Part shown: positions 1-8,975 of the stretch, piece after piece
Layout of the letters: each line of letters opens with the position of its first letter
Position numbering within the stretch: position 1 is the stretch's first letter
NCBI RefSeq assembly: GCF_002736205.1
Contig: NZ_CP024091.1
Location: 806,001-870,000, forward strand
Direction of reading: 5' to 3'
DNA length: 64,000 bases
Origin: Pedobacter ginsengisoli
GTDB lineage: Bacteria > Bacteroidota > Bacteroidia > Sphingobacteriales > Sphingobacteriaceae
Position numbers and translations under genes: made by a program
Notes under the pieces: generated by a model
Seen by the model: the letters and a program-made list of their open reading frames with translations, nothing else
The model's database searches: none
What the model was told of the DNA's origin: nothing

Positions 1-164
1 CCCATCCTGATGGTAATATGCTGATACCAGGTTAATTTCATCAATTTTGAGTTTTCTGCTTTGGTAATTGCTCGTGTCGGAAGGAGTGGCTTTAATTTTA
101 ATTTGTCCGTTGGCACCTAATACACCGAGGAACAGCATGAGTACATGCAGATAAATTTTTCTCA
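1..164 (-). CDS. DUF3570-like outer-membrane/periplasmic protein, N-terminal part
   Basis: Only the first 54 codons are in the window; the gene runs off the left edge. Reading from the ATG at 164, a short hydrophobic signal peptide (about residues 2-20) is followed by KLKIDEINLVSAYYHQDGN, which resembles the start of DUF3570 proteins, predicted outer-membrane proteins of unknown function. The placement directly after a DUF4266 gene and an ApbE gene is the order usually seen for DUF3570. The family call rests on a short stretch plus context. Confidence 0.6.
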
Positions 165-173
165 TTATTTCCG

Positions 174-404
174 CTAATTACAACCACAACCACCACCACT
201 TTTTCCGCCATTGGCACCCGATCCGCCTTCCCGGTAGAGCTGGAAACTTTGTTCAAATTTCTGAGCTGGTCTTGACGATAAGGTCATTTCGGCGTCGTTG
301 AGCTTGTTTTTTTGATAGGGTTTCACTGTTGCGCACGCACTCAGCAAACTGAGGGCAAAAAGGCTCGTACCTAGAAGTACTGATATTGGAATTGACGTTT
401 TCAT
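174..404 (-). CDS. DUF4266 small lipoprotein
   Basis: 76 aa. A signal peptide ends in a lipobox-like LLSAC (Cys24), so the protein is probably a lipoprotein. The mature part starts with VKPYQKNKL and ends in a Gly-rich tail closing with CGCN, the hallmark of DUF4266. Function is unknown. It sits 1 bp downstream of apbE and 9 bp before the DUF3570 gene, so the four genes from 1782 to the left edge form one operon. The C-terminal Cys pair could bind metal or be a redox site; that is inference. Confidence 0.8.
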   Translation of the reverse strand: MKTSIPISVLLGTSLFALSLLSACATVKPYQKNKLNDAEMTLSSRPAQKFEQSFQLYREGGSGANGGKSGGGCGCN

Positions 405-405
405 A

Positions 406-1341
406 TCATTGTTTTACATTAATATTTTTGGAAGTATACAAACGGTCAAAATCATCTATAATGATGCATGCGACATGTTGCAACTGGTTGATCAGATCAA
501 GACCTACCTCAACGCCCATTACCACTACTGGTGTGGCCAGGGCATCAGCCAATTCAGCGCTCGGACAAAGGATACTTACACTTTTGATTCCGCTAACCGG
601 AAGACCGGTCTTAGGATCAATGGTATGCGAATATTTTTTGCCATTAATGGTAGCATATTTTTCATAATTGCCAGATGTTGCAATGGCCATGTTGCTGATG
701 TTTAATGAAGAGAAGGGAAGGTTGCTTTGGTTCGGGTCAGCGATGCCTATGGTCCAGGGCCTATCGTTTAACTGCATGCCCCAGGTCACCAGGTCACCCG
801 CGGCATTAACAATTCCAGCTTTGATACCCATATTTTGCAAAACAAGCTTGGCCCGGTCTGCGGCATACCCTTTGCCAATACCGCCAAATCCAATGCGCAT
901 ACCCTTGTTTTTCAACATTATTGTCGAATTTTCTGTGTCTATTATTACGTTTTGATAGTTGATCAGACTTACCGATTGAAGCGCAGTTTCAACCTCCGGA
1001 AGCGAGGTCATGTTGATGTCAAAATTCCACAGGCTTTTATCAATAGAACCATAAGTAATGTCAAAAGCGCCCTGGGTAATATCCGATATTTTTATGGCTC
1101 GCTGAATAAGGGAAACCACCTCTTTATCTACCTTTATGGGTTTTATACCCGCATGCTGATTGATCAGGCTGGTCTGACTGCTGTCTCTGAAAGTGCTGAA
1201 CAGCGCTTCAATCCGTCTCACCTCTGCTATAGCTGCATCAATTGCCTTTTGGCCGGCAGCTTCATCCTCAGCAATCACCGTGAACTCAAACCGATTGCCC
1301 ATTAGCTTCAATATGCGCTGACAGGATTCTTTGATTCTCAT
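406..1341 (-). CDS. apbE: FAD:protein FMN transferase (ApbE family)
   Basis: 311 aa, normal family length. ApbE transfers FMN from FAD to a Ser/Thr of an exported target protein. Visible family motifs are LMGNRFEFTV near residue 14, QGAFDITYGSI near 91, GFGGIGKGYAADRA near 152, the NAAGDLVTWG segment, and SGNYEKYATINGKKYSHTID followed by ADALAT, which holds the Mg/FAD site. I see no clear signal peptide, only a short basic start, so its compartment is uncertain. It lies 6 bp after the thioredoxin-like gene. Its flavinylation target is not obvious in this window; DUF3570 or DUF4266 are candidates by context only. Confidence 0.9.
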   Translation of the reverse strand: MRIKESCQRILKLMGNRFEFTVIAEDEAAGQKAIDAAIAEVRRIEALFSTFRDSSQTSLINQHAGIKPIKVDKEVVSLIQRAIKISDITQGAFDITYGSIDKSLWNFDINMTSLPEVETALQSVSLINYQNVIIDTENSTIMLKNKGMRIGFGGIGKGYAADRAKLVLQNMGIKAGIVNAAGDLVTWGMQLNDRPWTIGIADPNQSNLPFSSLNISNMAIATSGNYEKYATINGKKYSHTIDPKTGLPVSGIKSVSILCPSAELADALATPVVVMGVEVGLDLINQLQHVACIIIDDFDRLYTSKNINVKQ

Positions 1342-1347
1342 TGTTTG

Positions 1348-1782
1348 TTAATTACCGGATACTGTGGTTTTGATTTCCTGAACAAACTTTTCAGGACTTT
1401 CATTTGGATAGCCATCCCAGGATTTTAAGACTTTTCCATCTTCGTTCACCAGCAGGGTATAAGGAAATTTACCGTCCGGGTTATATTTTTCTGCCAGTGC
1501 CTCATTTTGTTCAATTTGTGCTGCAGACAACTGATTCTTTTTTTGACGGGGGAAATCTGCGCGCACCAGTACCAAATGTGGTTTGGCATAATTCTCAAAG
1601 GTTTCGGATTCGAAGATCTCTTTTCTTAAACGAATGCATGGACCACACCAGTCAGATCCTGAAAAATTGATTAAGATCTGTTGATGACCGGCTTTAGCCT
1701 GCTGCTGTGCCTCATTGAAATTGCCATTCCAGATTAAGGAAGCTGGAACAAATGATAATAGTGTAATTAGTAATATTTTCAT
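1348..1782 (-). CDS. Exported thioredoxin-family protein
   Basis: 144 aa with an N-terminal signal peptide (residues 1-16) and a thioredoxin fold. The WCGPC redox motif is at residues 45-49, preceded by LINFSGSD, and a cis-Pro region (KFPYTLLVNEDG) follows near residue 108. It probably reduces or isomerises disulfides in the periplasm. It is the first gene of the four-gene redox operon ending off the left edge, so it may maintain the Cys-rich DUF4266 partner; that is inference. Confidence 0.87.
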   Translation of the reverse strand: MKILLITLLSFVPASLIWNGNFNEAQQQAKAGHQQILINFSGSDWCGPCIRLRKEIFESETFENYAKPHLVLVRADFPRQKKNQLSAAQIEQNEALAEKYNPDGKFPYTLLVNEDGKVLKSWDGYPNESPEKFVQEIKTTVSGN

Positions 1783-1869
1783 CAGTATGCCTTTTGATGA
1801 ATCTAATATCTATGGGAATTCTGAAGACATTGTGAAGTTGTGTGTTAAAATATGTTAAGGTTTTGTCAT

Positions 1870-3144
1870 CTAATTTTTATTTTCGGAATGCTTAAAGACA
1901 ATCTTAAAGTGGTGTTGTTCCCGCTGATAGCAGTAACTCAACTGATAATTCTTTCTTATACATACTTGTTTCAAAATGGCCAGTCCCAGTCCTGTACCAT
2001 CAGAGGCGTTGTCTTTATAAAATCGTTCAAAGATTTTTAAAGGATCCAGGCCCATCTGTGTGCTGGTGTTGGAAAATTCAAGGTTATCTTCGGTCAATGT
2101 AATCCGAATGGACCCTCCGTCGTAATTATGTCTTATGGCATTACTGAAAAGATTATTCACCAAAATCTCTACTAAGGAGCGGTTGGCATAAATGATAAAT
2201 TCAGCGAGTTCTGATTGTATGTTCAAATTCCTTTTTTGAATGAGTTCCTGGAAGTAACCGAGTTTCTCTTCAATTAAAGTCTTAAGGTTAATTTCTTCCC
2301 TGGCCTGGAGCTGATTGTTGTCAATTTTCACCAGGAGTAAAAGAGACTGATTCAATTTTGTTAGTTTCGAGGTGGCTTTATACAGATCTGACAGGATTTC
2401 ACTTTCTTCTTTCCCCAGTGAATTGGACTGCAGCAGGGTGTCAAGTTTGGAGTTGATCACTGCAAGAGGCGTCATCATTTCGTGGGATGCATTTTCAGTA
2501 AACAGCTTGATCTCTTTATAGTCCGATTTTACCTTTAAGGATACTTCAAGAACAGCTTTGTTCAGTTCTTTAAATTCTTCAATATTGGTTTGGATTGGCT
2601 CAAAAACCTTCTCCTGATTAATGTTAAATGCCTTGATGTTTGTTAATAATTGTCTGAATGGCGACCACATTCTTCTGATCAGGATTTTGTTGACCAGCCA
2701 CAAAATCAATAACAACGCTATGACAGGTAATAAAATGACCAGGATGATGCTTTTGATCTGTTCCTGACGTTCAAATTTTGAGGAGATGATGAGTATTTCG
2801 TAAGGTTGCCCGTTCAGCACCAATTGTGTTTTCAGGTACCTTGCAGACTCATTGTGTTTTTTTTTAGGATTGTAGAAATTCGTGTCGGCAAATGATCTGT
2901 GGCTATTGGTGAGCCTGTGTATTTTTTTATACTCCACGATTACATCATCGAAACCTTCGGGAGATGGCAGAATATTTTTAACATGAGCAAAGTCCTTTAC
3001 TTCCAGGAGCTCCTCATATAAGTGGTCCTCAATCTGCCTGTTGATATATTGACCTAATGTTTGATAAAATAAGAATCCTATAATCAAGAGGCCTGTAAGG
3101 GTAATGACAGATAAAATGCTGTTGTAACTGGTAAATAATTTCAT
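1870..3144 (-). CDS. Sensor histidine kinase
   Basis: 424 aa. Two membrane segments (about 10-30 and 132-155) flank a periplasmic sensor of roughly 100 residues. A HisKA domain follows with the phospho-acceptor His221 in NASHEMMTPLAV, then a HATPase_c domain with the N box (NNLFSNAIRH) and G box (GTGLGLAIL). It lacks a recognisable sensory fold, so the signal is unknown. Its start overlaps the response-regulator stop by 4 bp, marking a translationally coupled pair. In Bacteroidota such pairs often control metal or envelope stress genes; the target here cannot be read. Confidence 0.92.
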   Translation of the reverse strand: MKLFTSYNSILSVITLTGLLIIGFLFYQTLGQYINRQIEDHLYEELLEVKDFAHVKNILPSPEGFDDVIVEYKKIHRLTNSHRSFADTNFYNPKKKHNESARYLKTQLVLNGQPYEILIISSKFERQEQIKSIILVILLPVIALLLILWLVNKILIRRMWSPFRQLLTNIKAFNINQEKVFEPIQTNIEEFKELNKAVLEVSLKVKSDYKEIKLFTENASHEMMTPLAVINSKLDTLLQSNSLGKEESEILSDLYKATSKLTKLNQSLLLLVKIDNNQLQAREEINLKTLIEEKLGYFQELIQKRNLNIQSELAEFIIYANRSLVEILVNNLFSNAIRHNYDGGSIRITLTEDNLEFSNTSTQMGLDPLKIFERFYKDNASDGTGLGLAILKQVCIRKNYQLSYCYQREQHHFKIVFKHSENKN

Positions 3145-3818
3145 GCATCGGTGAATTTATAACCTACTCCATAAACCGATTGAAAATAGTCTTTGCAGCC
3201 GGAATCTGTCAGTTTTTTCCTTACATTTTTAATATGTGTATAAATGAAATCAAAACTATCTGCCATGTCCGCTTCATCACCCCATATGTGCACCACTGCT
3301 GCAGATTTGGAAATCACCTTGTTTTTGTTGACCAGGAAATATAAAAGAAGGTCAAATTCTTTTCTGGTTAGGTACACAAGCTGTCCGTTTACTTTGACTT
3401 CCTTTGAGGCGGTGTCAATTTCCAGTTCATTGAAACTCAAAAGGCTGTTTCCATTGAAATTACGTCGTCTTATAATCGCCAGCGCTCTGGCGTAAAGTTC
3501 GGATAAATGGAAAGGTTTGATCAGGTAGTCGTCAGCACCGAGGCTTAATCCTTCAATTTTCTGATCCAGGGAATTGCGCGCTGAAATGATTAGTACGCCA
3601 TCTGCCTTATTGATCTTTTTAAGATACTTTAAGAGCTGAAGCCCTTCTCCATCAGGAAGGGTTAAATCCAGTAAAACGCAGTCATAGTCGTAAATAGACA
3701 GTTTTTGATACCCCTGTTCATAATTTGACGCACAGTCACAAATGTTTCCTTCAGCTGTCAAATACTGGTCAATACTTTTTCTTAAGCCTTCTTCGTCTTC
3801 AACAATTAGAAATTTCAT
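3141..3818 (-). CDS. OmpR/PhoB-family response regulator
   Basis: 225 aa. The receiver domain has acidic residues DEE at 8-10, phospho-acceptor Asp51 (VLLDLTLPDGEG) and the conserved Lys in LIKPF near residue 101. A winged-helix DNA-binding domain fills the C-terminal 95 residues and ends in VYGVGYKFTDA, typical of OmpR/PhoB. It is the partner of the kinase that overlaps its 3' end and is the first gene of the pair. Confidence 0.93.
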   Translation of the reverse strand: MKFLIVEDEEGLRKSIDQYLTAEGNICDCASNYEQGYQKLSIYDYDCVLLDLTLPDGEGLQLLKYLKKINKADGVLIISARNSLDQKIEGLSLGADDYLIKPFHLSELYARALAIIRRRNFNGNSLLSFNELEIDTASKEVKVNGQLVYLTRKEFDLLLYFLVNKNKVISKSAAVVHIWGDEADMADSFDFIYTHIKNVRKKLTDSGCKDYFQSVYGVGYKFTDA

Positions 3819-3897
3819 ACGTAAATATGATATTAAAATCTGAAGACTCTTTGAAGTTGGCCCCCATATTTCCCGATCGCAATCCGCTTCAGCAGAT

Positions 3898-4392
3898 TTA
3901 CGATGTAGTTGAACTGGGATTTTTTAGCTGATGCTTATTGGTTTGAAAGATTTTGTTTTTGAATATCTGCAGGCGCTGCAGAGCCTCTTCCAATTCCCGT
4001 TCCAGCAACGTATATTGATCTATTAAACTGAAGTCAATAGTTTGTTTTGGATCTGTAATCAGTGGTTTAAGTTGCCCGAAATATTCGCGTAGTCTATTTT
4101 TCAAATCTGCGCAAATACGGTTTAGACCTGAAAGTCTGTCAAAATCACTTTTGACCAGCATAAAGGAAGCTTTTTTAAAGAGCTTATTAAGCGTGGTCAA
4201 TTCGCATTCGATAAACGACAGGTCAGTGGTCCATTGCTTGCCAATGAGGAATAGTTCCTGTAACTCTGTTTCGAGTTCATTGTTTTCAATTGTTGTTGCA
4301 GGTGTCATAACATAAGGTTTAATAATGTGTAAATGTTCCCTTAATTCACTGTTTTTCAATTGATGGAGCTCAGTTTTATACATGATATTCAT
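3898..4392 (-). CDS. Uncharacterised helical protein (paralogue of the 14157-14576 protein)
   Basis: 164 aa. The open frame extends to a GTG one codon earlier, but the ATG at 4392 is preferred. No signal peptide or membrane segment is seen; the sequence is rich in Leu, Glu and Lys and predicts long helices or coiled coils. A central stretch, WTTDLSFIECELTTLNKLF, matches in pattern the WTQDLQFFKVEGIFFRRLL of the protein just upstream of PEP synthase, and both continue with an F-x-RLS-x-L segment. The two probably belong to one small uncharacterised family tied to the stress block. No function is assigned. Confidence 0.65.
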   Translation of the reverse strand: MNIMYKTELHQLKNSELREHLHIIKPYVMTPATTIENNELETELQELFLIGKQWTTDLSFIECELTTLNKLFKKASFMLVKSDFDRLSGLNRICADLKNRLREYFGQLKPLITDPKQTIDFSLIDQYTLLERELEEALQRLQIFKNKIFQTNKHQLKNPSSTTS

Positions 4393-4561
4393 CACGTTTT
4401 GAGCGGAAAATGGCTTGGTTTCAGACTGGGGTCTTCAGAAAAGATCGTTTTGCTTATTTATTAATGACAAGACCACTGAACAGCTTTCATGGAATTTAAT
4501 CGATAAGGAGTCTTTTAACAGATCTTCCTGGTTTAAAAAGCTGTGTTAAATCAAGTTAATC

Positions 4562-4577
4562 CGTGACGCGGATCATT
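4562..4577. promoter_or_regulatory. Crp-type palindrome upstream of the L,D-transpeptidase
   Basis: CGTGA-CGCGGA-TCATT: half-sites spaced by 6 bp in the same arrangement as the other intergenic palindromes of this window. Its right end is 41 bp before the downstream ATG. One outer position is imperfect on the right arm. Confidence 0.5.
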
Positions 4578-4618
4578 AAATAGTCGCGTAATAACCTGGA
4601 AATTTAGGGTTTAATTTA

Positions 4619-6034
4619 ATGGATATGAAGATCTTAGTGAATTTGGTGTTTTTGTTATGTGCTATTTCATCTGTAAAATGCCAGGAAGCCAAATCTCAGC
4701 AGGCAATCTTAGCTGAAATGAAAAAGTCAACCTTCGGTATTGAATTGTGTTATCCAAACTCGGTCAAAAGGTTTTATAAGGCAAACGGCTTTAATTATGC
4801 ATGGATCAAACCTAAAGACAAGGCGGGCCAAACCTGGACGGGGATGCTTTTGCTGGACTGTGTGCTTCAGTTTGGACTTAATCATAACGATTACCATCCG
4901 GAAAAGCTGTCCTATGACAGCTTAAGAACCATGATCAATGAGCCTGAAAAGGTCAGTGAGGTAGCCAAAGTTCAGTATGATCTGTTGCTGACTGATGCGC
5001 TGATTACTTTTATGAACCATTTGCATTACGGAAAGCTCAACCCTGAAGTTAGCTCAGCAAAGATAGATGGTGGAGGGTTAAAGGGATTTAGTGCCGAATC
5101 TGAGCTCATCGGTGCGCTAAAAGGAAAGGACTTCATGTTGACCCTGCTCAGCGTACAACCAAAGACTAAGGAATATGAGCAACTACAAAGTTATATGAGA
5201 CTGATAAAGGGACAATATGTCGACGACTGTTATGAAGTGCCCGAGACTGAGGCAAGAAAAATTGCCATTAATATGGAGAGACTAAGATGGGCGAATATTA
5301 ATGGATTTAATTATATCCACATCAATATTCCGTCCTATTCAGTAAAGCTACACGAAAAAGATACCACTTATGACTTTAAGGCAATCGTGGGCAAAGCTGA
5401 ATCGCAAACACCTGTGTTGAGTAGTATTGTGACTCATTTTACTACTGGGCCAGACCGCAAGGTTTCACAAAGTGTTTTTACTAAAACGCTGTTGCCGCAG
5501 GCAATTAAAAACTCGGATTTTTTTGAGCGCAATCACTATGAAATATACGATATCAAGGGAAAGCATATTGCAATAAATAGTTACAGGATAAGACAGATAA
5601 ATAGTAATCCGGCGCAGTATTTTGCCCGGCAGTCCAATGCTTGCGACAACTCTTTAGGCGCGCTGGTATTTCAATTCTCAAATAAATTCAATATTTATTT
5701 ACACGACAGCCCCAATCAAGCACTTTTTGAGCGAGATCTAAGGGCGCTAAGTCATGGATGCATCCGGGTTCAGCAGGCGGAGAGACTGGCTGAATTGCTA
5801 CTAAAGTACGATGGTTCAGAAAGTAAAATTCCCTTGATGCAGAAGTCGGTAAATGCCTATCAGAAAAGGAACTTTATACTGAGTAGCCCGGTCCCGGTTA
5901 AGGTCACATACCTCACTTGTGAGATCCAGGATGGACTGCCGGTTTTTTACAAGGATATTTATCATTTGGATGAAACCCTGGAAAACCAGTTGTATGGAAT
6001 GGATGAGAGTAGGATCGCCGATAATTTACGATGA
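4619..6034 (+). CDS. L,D-transpeptidase family protein (YkuD domain, YcbB-like)
   Basis: 471 aa with a signal peptide (residues 1-21). It makes 3-3 cross-links in peptidoglycan or attaches proteins to it, in the periplasm. The N-terminal and middle part follow the YcbB-like architecture. The catalytic YkuD domain starts near residue 230 (YIHINIPSYSVKLHE), and the active site is S378-HGCIRV with Cys381. The preceding YLHDSPNQALF is also typical. The usual NPxWxxP loop is altered (HFTTGPDRKVSQS), which is unusual. It sits behind a Crp-type palindrome and 21 bp before a small HTH gene, so wall remodelling may be part of the stress programme. Confidence 0.87.
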   Translation: MDMKILVNLVFLLCAISSVKCQEAKSQQAILAEMKKSTFGIELCYPNSVKRFYKANGFNYAWIKPKDKAGQTWTGMLLLDCVLQFGLNHNDYHPEKLSYDSLRTMINEPEKVSEVAKVQYDLLLTDALITFMNHLHYGKLNPEVSSAKIDGGGLKGFSAESELIGALKGKDFMLTLLSVQPKTKEYEQLQSYMRLIKGQYVDDCYEVPETEARKIAINMERLRWANINGFNYIHINIPSYSVKLHEKDTTYDFKAIVGKAESQTPVLSSIVTHFTTGPDRKVSQSVFTKTLLPQAIKNSDFFERNHYEIYDIKGKHIAINSYRIRQINSNPAQYFARQSNACDNSLGALVFQFSNKFNIYLHDSPNQALFERDLRALSHGCIRVQQAERLAELLLKYDGSESKIPLMQKSVNAYQKRNFILSSPVPVKVTYLTCEIQDGLPVFYKDIYHLDETLENQLYGMDESRIADNLR

Positions 6035-6055
6035 TGACTTTTCTTAAGAATTATT

Positions 6056-6409
6056 ATGGAAGTATATGTTGGGGAAATCCTGGAACGTGCAGTTCGGCGC
6101 CAGGAAATAAGCATTAGTGAGGTATCCAGAAGAATGAAGGTCTCTCGAAGGACTTTGTATAACTGGTTTGAACAGCGTACATTAGATAAAAGTCTATTAT
6201 CAGCTGTAGGAAGGATCATCAACCATGATTTCAGCAAAGAGCTTGGTGAGGATTTGAGTTTCAGTGATGATCAACCTGGTAAGGTAGATAAAACGCATCT
6301 TAAATTGTCAGACCCCTCTCTTCCAGAAGAGCATGTGCATTACTGGATGCGGAAGTACATTGTTTTACTCGAGGAATATAATCAGCTCACCGATAAAATT
6401 GAACTTTAG
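6056..6409 (+). CDS. Small helix-turn-helix protein
   Basis: 117 aa. Residues 15-40 (SISEVSRRMKVSRRTLYNWF) form a clear helix-turn-helix of the XRE/Fis-like kind. The C-terminal half is acidic and ends in an amphipathic helix (YWMRKYIVLLEEYNQL) that could dimerise. It follows the L,D-transpeptidase gene by 21 bp and is probably cotranscribed. It is a candidate DNA-binding regulator; the target is unknown. Confidence 0.75.
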   Translation: MEVYVGEILERAVRRQEISISEVSRRMKVSRRTLYNWFEQRTLDKSLLSAVGRIINHDFSKELGEDLSFSDDQPGKVDKTHLKLSDPSLPEEHVHYWMRKYIVLLEEYNQLTDKIEL

Positions 6410-6590
6410 CGTCAAACCGATCCTTCATCCCTCAGTCCAGTCTGTGGTTCAGCTAGAAGTTTGGAACTGGGCTGGTTCATTTTATCAGAATTCTCGTTTT
6501 TATATTATTAGTTTATGCAGCCAATTAAACGAACTGCCTGGCGAAATGATGAAAATGCGCTTGTCATCAGCAGGACCCTTTTACAGCAGA

Positions 6591-7640
6591 TTAGTTCTTC
6601 AGCTTGGTGATGCGACTAATGTCAATCAGGCATAGCTGATTGCCATTCTTTTCTATCAGGCCCTCTTCCTTAAAATCTGAAAGCGTTCTGCTTACTGTTT
6701 CCAGGGCAACTCCGGCCAGTTCAGCCAGCTCGTCTCTTGATATGTTTAACAGGGTTGGAGAGGCTGAGGTTTTACTTAAACGCAATAGCACCTGAGCGAT
6801 GCGTTTTCGTACCGAAAGGTAGGCCAGTTCTAATAGTTGTTCTTCTTTTTGGTGGATGTCTTTGGACAATATTTTGATAAACTGGCGGCTTACTTCCGGA
6901 TATTTGTTCAATAAGTTTACAATAAGTTCCTTTGGCAATAAACAAACTGAAGTATGTTCCGTTGCCTCAGCAGTCTCAGTGTACGCTTCTTCAAGCAATA
7001 GCGAGTCCAGGCCAATGTAGTCGTCTGGTTTATATAAACTGGTGATCAATTGCCGACCGTCAAGGGCTCGTTTGATCATTTTGATGCTGCCCTCCATAAG
7101 TAGGTATAATCCCTGGGGGCTGTCTCCTTCATAAAACAGCACCTGTTTTTTTTTTATGCGTTTGATTTTACGGCCGGCAATAAGCGCTTTAAGCTCGTTC
7201 ATCCCATCTCCAGGGTTCAGCGATAGTCTCTCCAGGTGATTTAATGTACTGCGGTAGGCATCTTTCTGTTTTTGCCATTTGTTGATTCTGGTTTCTATTG
7301 CAGTGATTAATTCCATATCATCAAAAGGCTTGGTCAGGTAATCATCAGCACCCATTTCCATGGCCTTTCTGAAATCAATCCGTTCGGTCTTGGCGGTCAG
7401 GAAAATAAATGGTATTTCAGAGGTAGCACTGTTTTTGCCGAGTAAATACAACACTCCATATCCATCCAGTTCGGGCATCATAATGTCGCACAAAATAATA
7501 TCAGGCTTATGCTGGCTGGCAAGCTCGATTCCTGCTTTTCCGTTATTAGCCTTAAGTGCTTTGTATCCGGATAGTTCCAGTATCTCCGCACAGCCTTCCC
7601 TGATATCGTTGTCGTCTTCGATGATTAGCACAGTTTTCAT
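6591..7640 (-). CDS. Response regulator fused to a Crp/Fnr-type transcription factor
   Basis: 349 aa. An N-terminal receiver domain (about 1-120) has Asp52 in ILCDIMMPELDG and a Lys in YLTKPFDD. A cyclic-nucleotide-binding-like beta barrel follows (about 155-265, QGLYLLMEGSIKMIKR), then a Crp winged helix (about 275-345) with SRDELAELAGVALETVSRTL as recognition region. No FNR-like N-terminal Cys cluster is present, so the input is probably phosphorylation or a small ligand rather than an FeS cluster. It stands alone with no adjacent kinase. It is a strong candidate for binding the GTGA-N6-TCAC palindromes found upstream of the neighbouring stress genes; that link is inference. Confidence 0.9.
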   Translation of the reverse strand: MKTVLIIEDDNDIREGCAEILELSGYKALKANNGKAGIELASQHKPDIILCDIMMPELDGYGVLYLLGKNSATSEIPFIFLTAKTERIDFRKAMEMGADDYLTKPFDDMELITAIETRINKWQKQKDAYRSTLNHLERLSLNPGDGMNELKALIAGRKIKRIKKKQVLFYEGDSPQGLYLLMEGSIKMIKRALDGRQLITSLYKPDDYIGLDSLLLEEAYTETAEATEHTSVCLLPKELIVNLLNKYPEVSRQFIKILSKDIHQKEEQLLELAYLSVRKRIAQVLLRLSKTSASPTLLNISRDELAELAGVALETVSRTLSDFKEEGLIEKNGNQLCLIDISRITKLKN

Positions 7641-7966
7641 GATTCGGGATGAAGGTAGTTAACTTAAAGTCTGACAGTAAGTGAAGTTAGACAATTATTT
7701 TCCATTAACACGGATAAAAATTAAAATTTGTTCCGAAATCTACTTCACTTAAATGGATATATTGATATAAAGTAAGTACTGTATTTATTTGAGTTTATAA
7801 TAATGTTTATCAATATCTTATGTTATTTATGTCATGTTCTGATTGAATCTTAGGTGCGAAAAATTTCCTGGTTTTTCCTGCTGTTGAGACGCAAATAGAA
7901 AAAAAAGAGTAATACACCTTAAAACCGCACCCATTTTATCTTCATCAATCCGGGGCATTAATAAAA
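7641..7966. other. Intergenic region between ldhA and the receiver-Crp gene
   Basis: 326 bp without a credible gene. It is strongly AT-rich. The part next to 7640 must hold the promoter of the receiver-Crp gene, but I could not single out a convincing -7/-33 pair or a Crp-type palindrome. No clear terminator hairpin was seen. Confidence 0.5.
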
Positions 7967-8920
7967 TCAATTTTCCCAGCTGTTAAGGGTATTTATCGTT
8001 TGGTGGGCTATTTCTTCCAAAGCTTCGGTGGTTAGAAATGCCTGATGTGGTGTAATCAGTACATTAGGCATCCTCATCAGTTCCGACAATAGCGGATCCC
8101 TGACCTGGTCTGCTTCATGATCTTCAAAAAATAAGCCATGCTCATTTTCATACACGTCAAGGCCTAAATAGCCGATTTTACCAGTTCTCAGGGCATCCAG
8201 TACATCTGTTGTTTTGATCAAACTTCCACGTGCGGTATTGATGATCATCACGCCTGTTTTCATTTTTTCGATACTTGTGCGGTCAATAATGTGTTCGGTC
8301 TGTTCATTTAACGGGATATGGAGGGAAATGACGTCAGCATTTTTATACAGAGCATCCAGGTCAACCATCTCAATGTCGGGTAAATTCTGCCCGGGGAGGA
8401 TATCATATCCGATAATTTTGCACCCAAGTCCCTTGAAAATTGGTATTGCCGCCTTGCCGATGTGTCCCAGGCCAATCAAGCCTACTGTTTTTCCGTAGAA
8501 ATTAAAGCCAATTAAGTTATTCAGGCTAAAGTTAAAATGTTGACATTGTTGGCTTGCCTGCACCAGATGACGGCTTAATGCAAGGGCAAGGGCGGCAGCA
8601 TGTTCAGCAATCGCCTGGGGTGAGTAGGCCGGTATGTTTGCGATCTTTATTTCATATTTTTCTGCGGTGACCCTGTCAATATGATCTATTCCAACAGATC
8701 TGGTGGCAATGTACCTTATCCCTAAAGCTGCCAGCTTGTGAATAACAGGTGCGGTGACGTTATCATTGGTGAAGACGACCACTGCATCTGCCCCCTCGGC
8801 AAATGAGGTGGTTTCCGTACTCAATGTCCGTGTGGTAAAAACAAGGTCATGCCTTTGGTTATTGGCATGTAGCATCAGGGATTTCTCAACGGATTTTGTG
8901 CTGTAAAAAATTGCTTTCAT
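7967..8920 (-). CDS. ldhA: D-lactate dehydrogenase (fermentative, LdhA type)
   Basis: 317 aa from the ATG at 8920. An open frame extends to 9058 but would overlap the upstream USP gene by 83 bp, so the internal start is chosen. NAD-dependent reduction of pyruvate to D-lactate. A Rossmann motif GLIGLGHIGKAA is present, as are the catalytic Arg in NTARGSLIKT, the LdhA-specific ENEHGLFFED segment, and the catalytic His in PHQAFLTTEAL, which is close to E. coli LdhA. It lies 55 bp after the USP gene and is probably cotranscribed from the promoter near 9868. This gives a fermentative outlet when respiration is limited. Confidence 0.92.
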   Translation of the reverse strand: MKAIFYSTKSVEKSLMLHANNQRHDLVFTTRTLSTETTSFAEGADAVVVFTNDNVTAPVIHKLAALGIRYIATRSVGIDHIDRVTAEKYEIKIANIPAYSPQAIAEHAAALALALSRHLVQASQQCQHFNFSLNNLIGFNFYGKTVGLIGLGHIGKAAIPIFKGLGCKIIGYDILPGQNLPDIEMVDLDALYKNADVISLHIPLNEQTEHIIDRTSIEKMKTGVMIINTARGSLIKTTDVLDALRTGKIGYLGLDVYENEHGLFFEDHEADQVRDPLLSELMRMPNVLITPHQAFLTTEALEEIAHQTINTLNSWEN

Positions 8921-8975
8921 GATTGGAAAAATTAAATGTATTGAGTTTGATAATTCAGGCGAATGAATTGTATCG

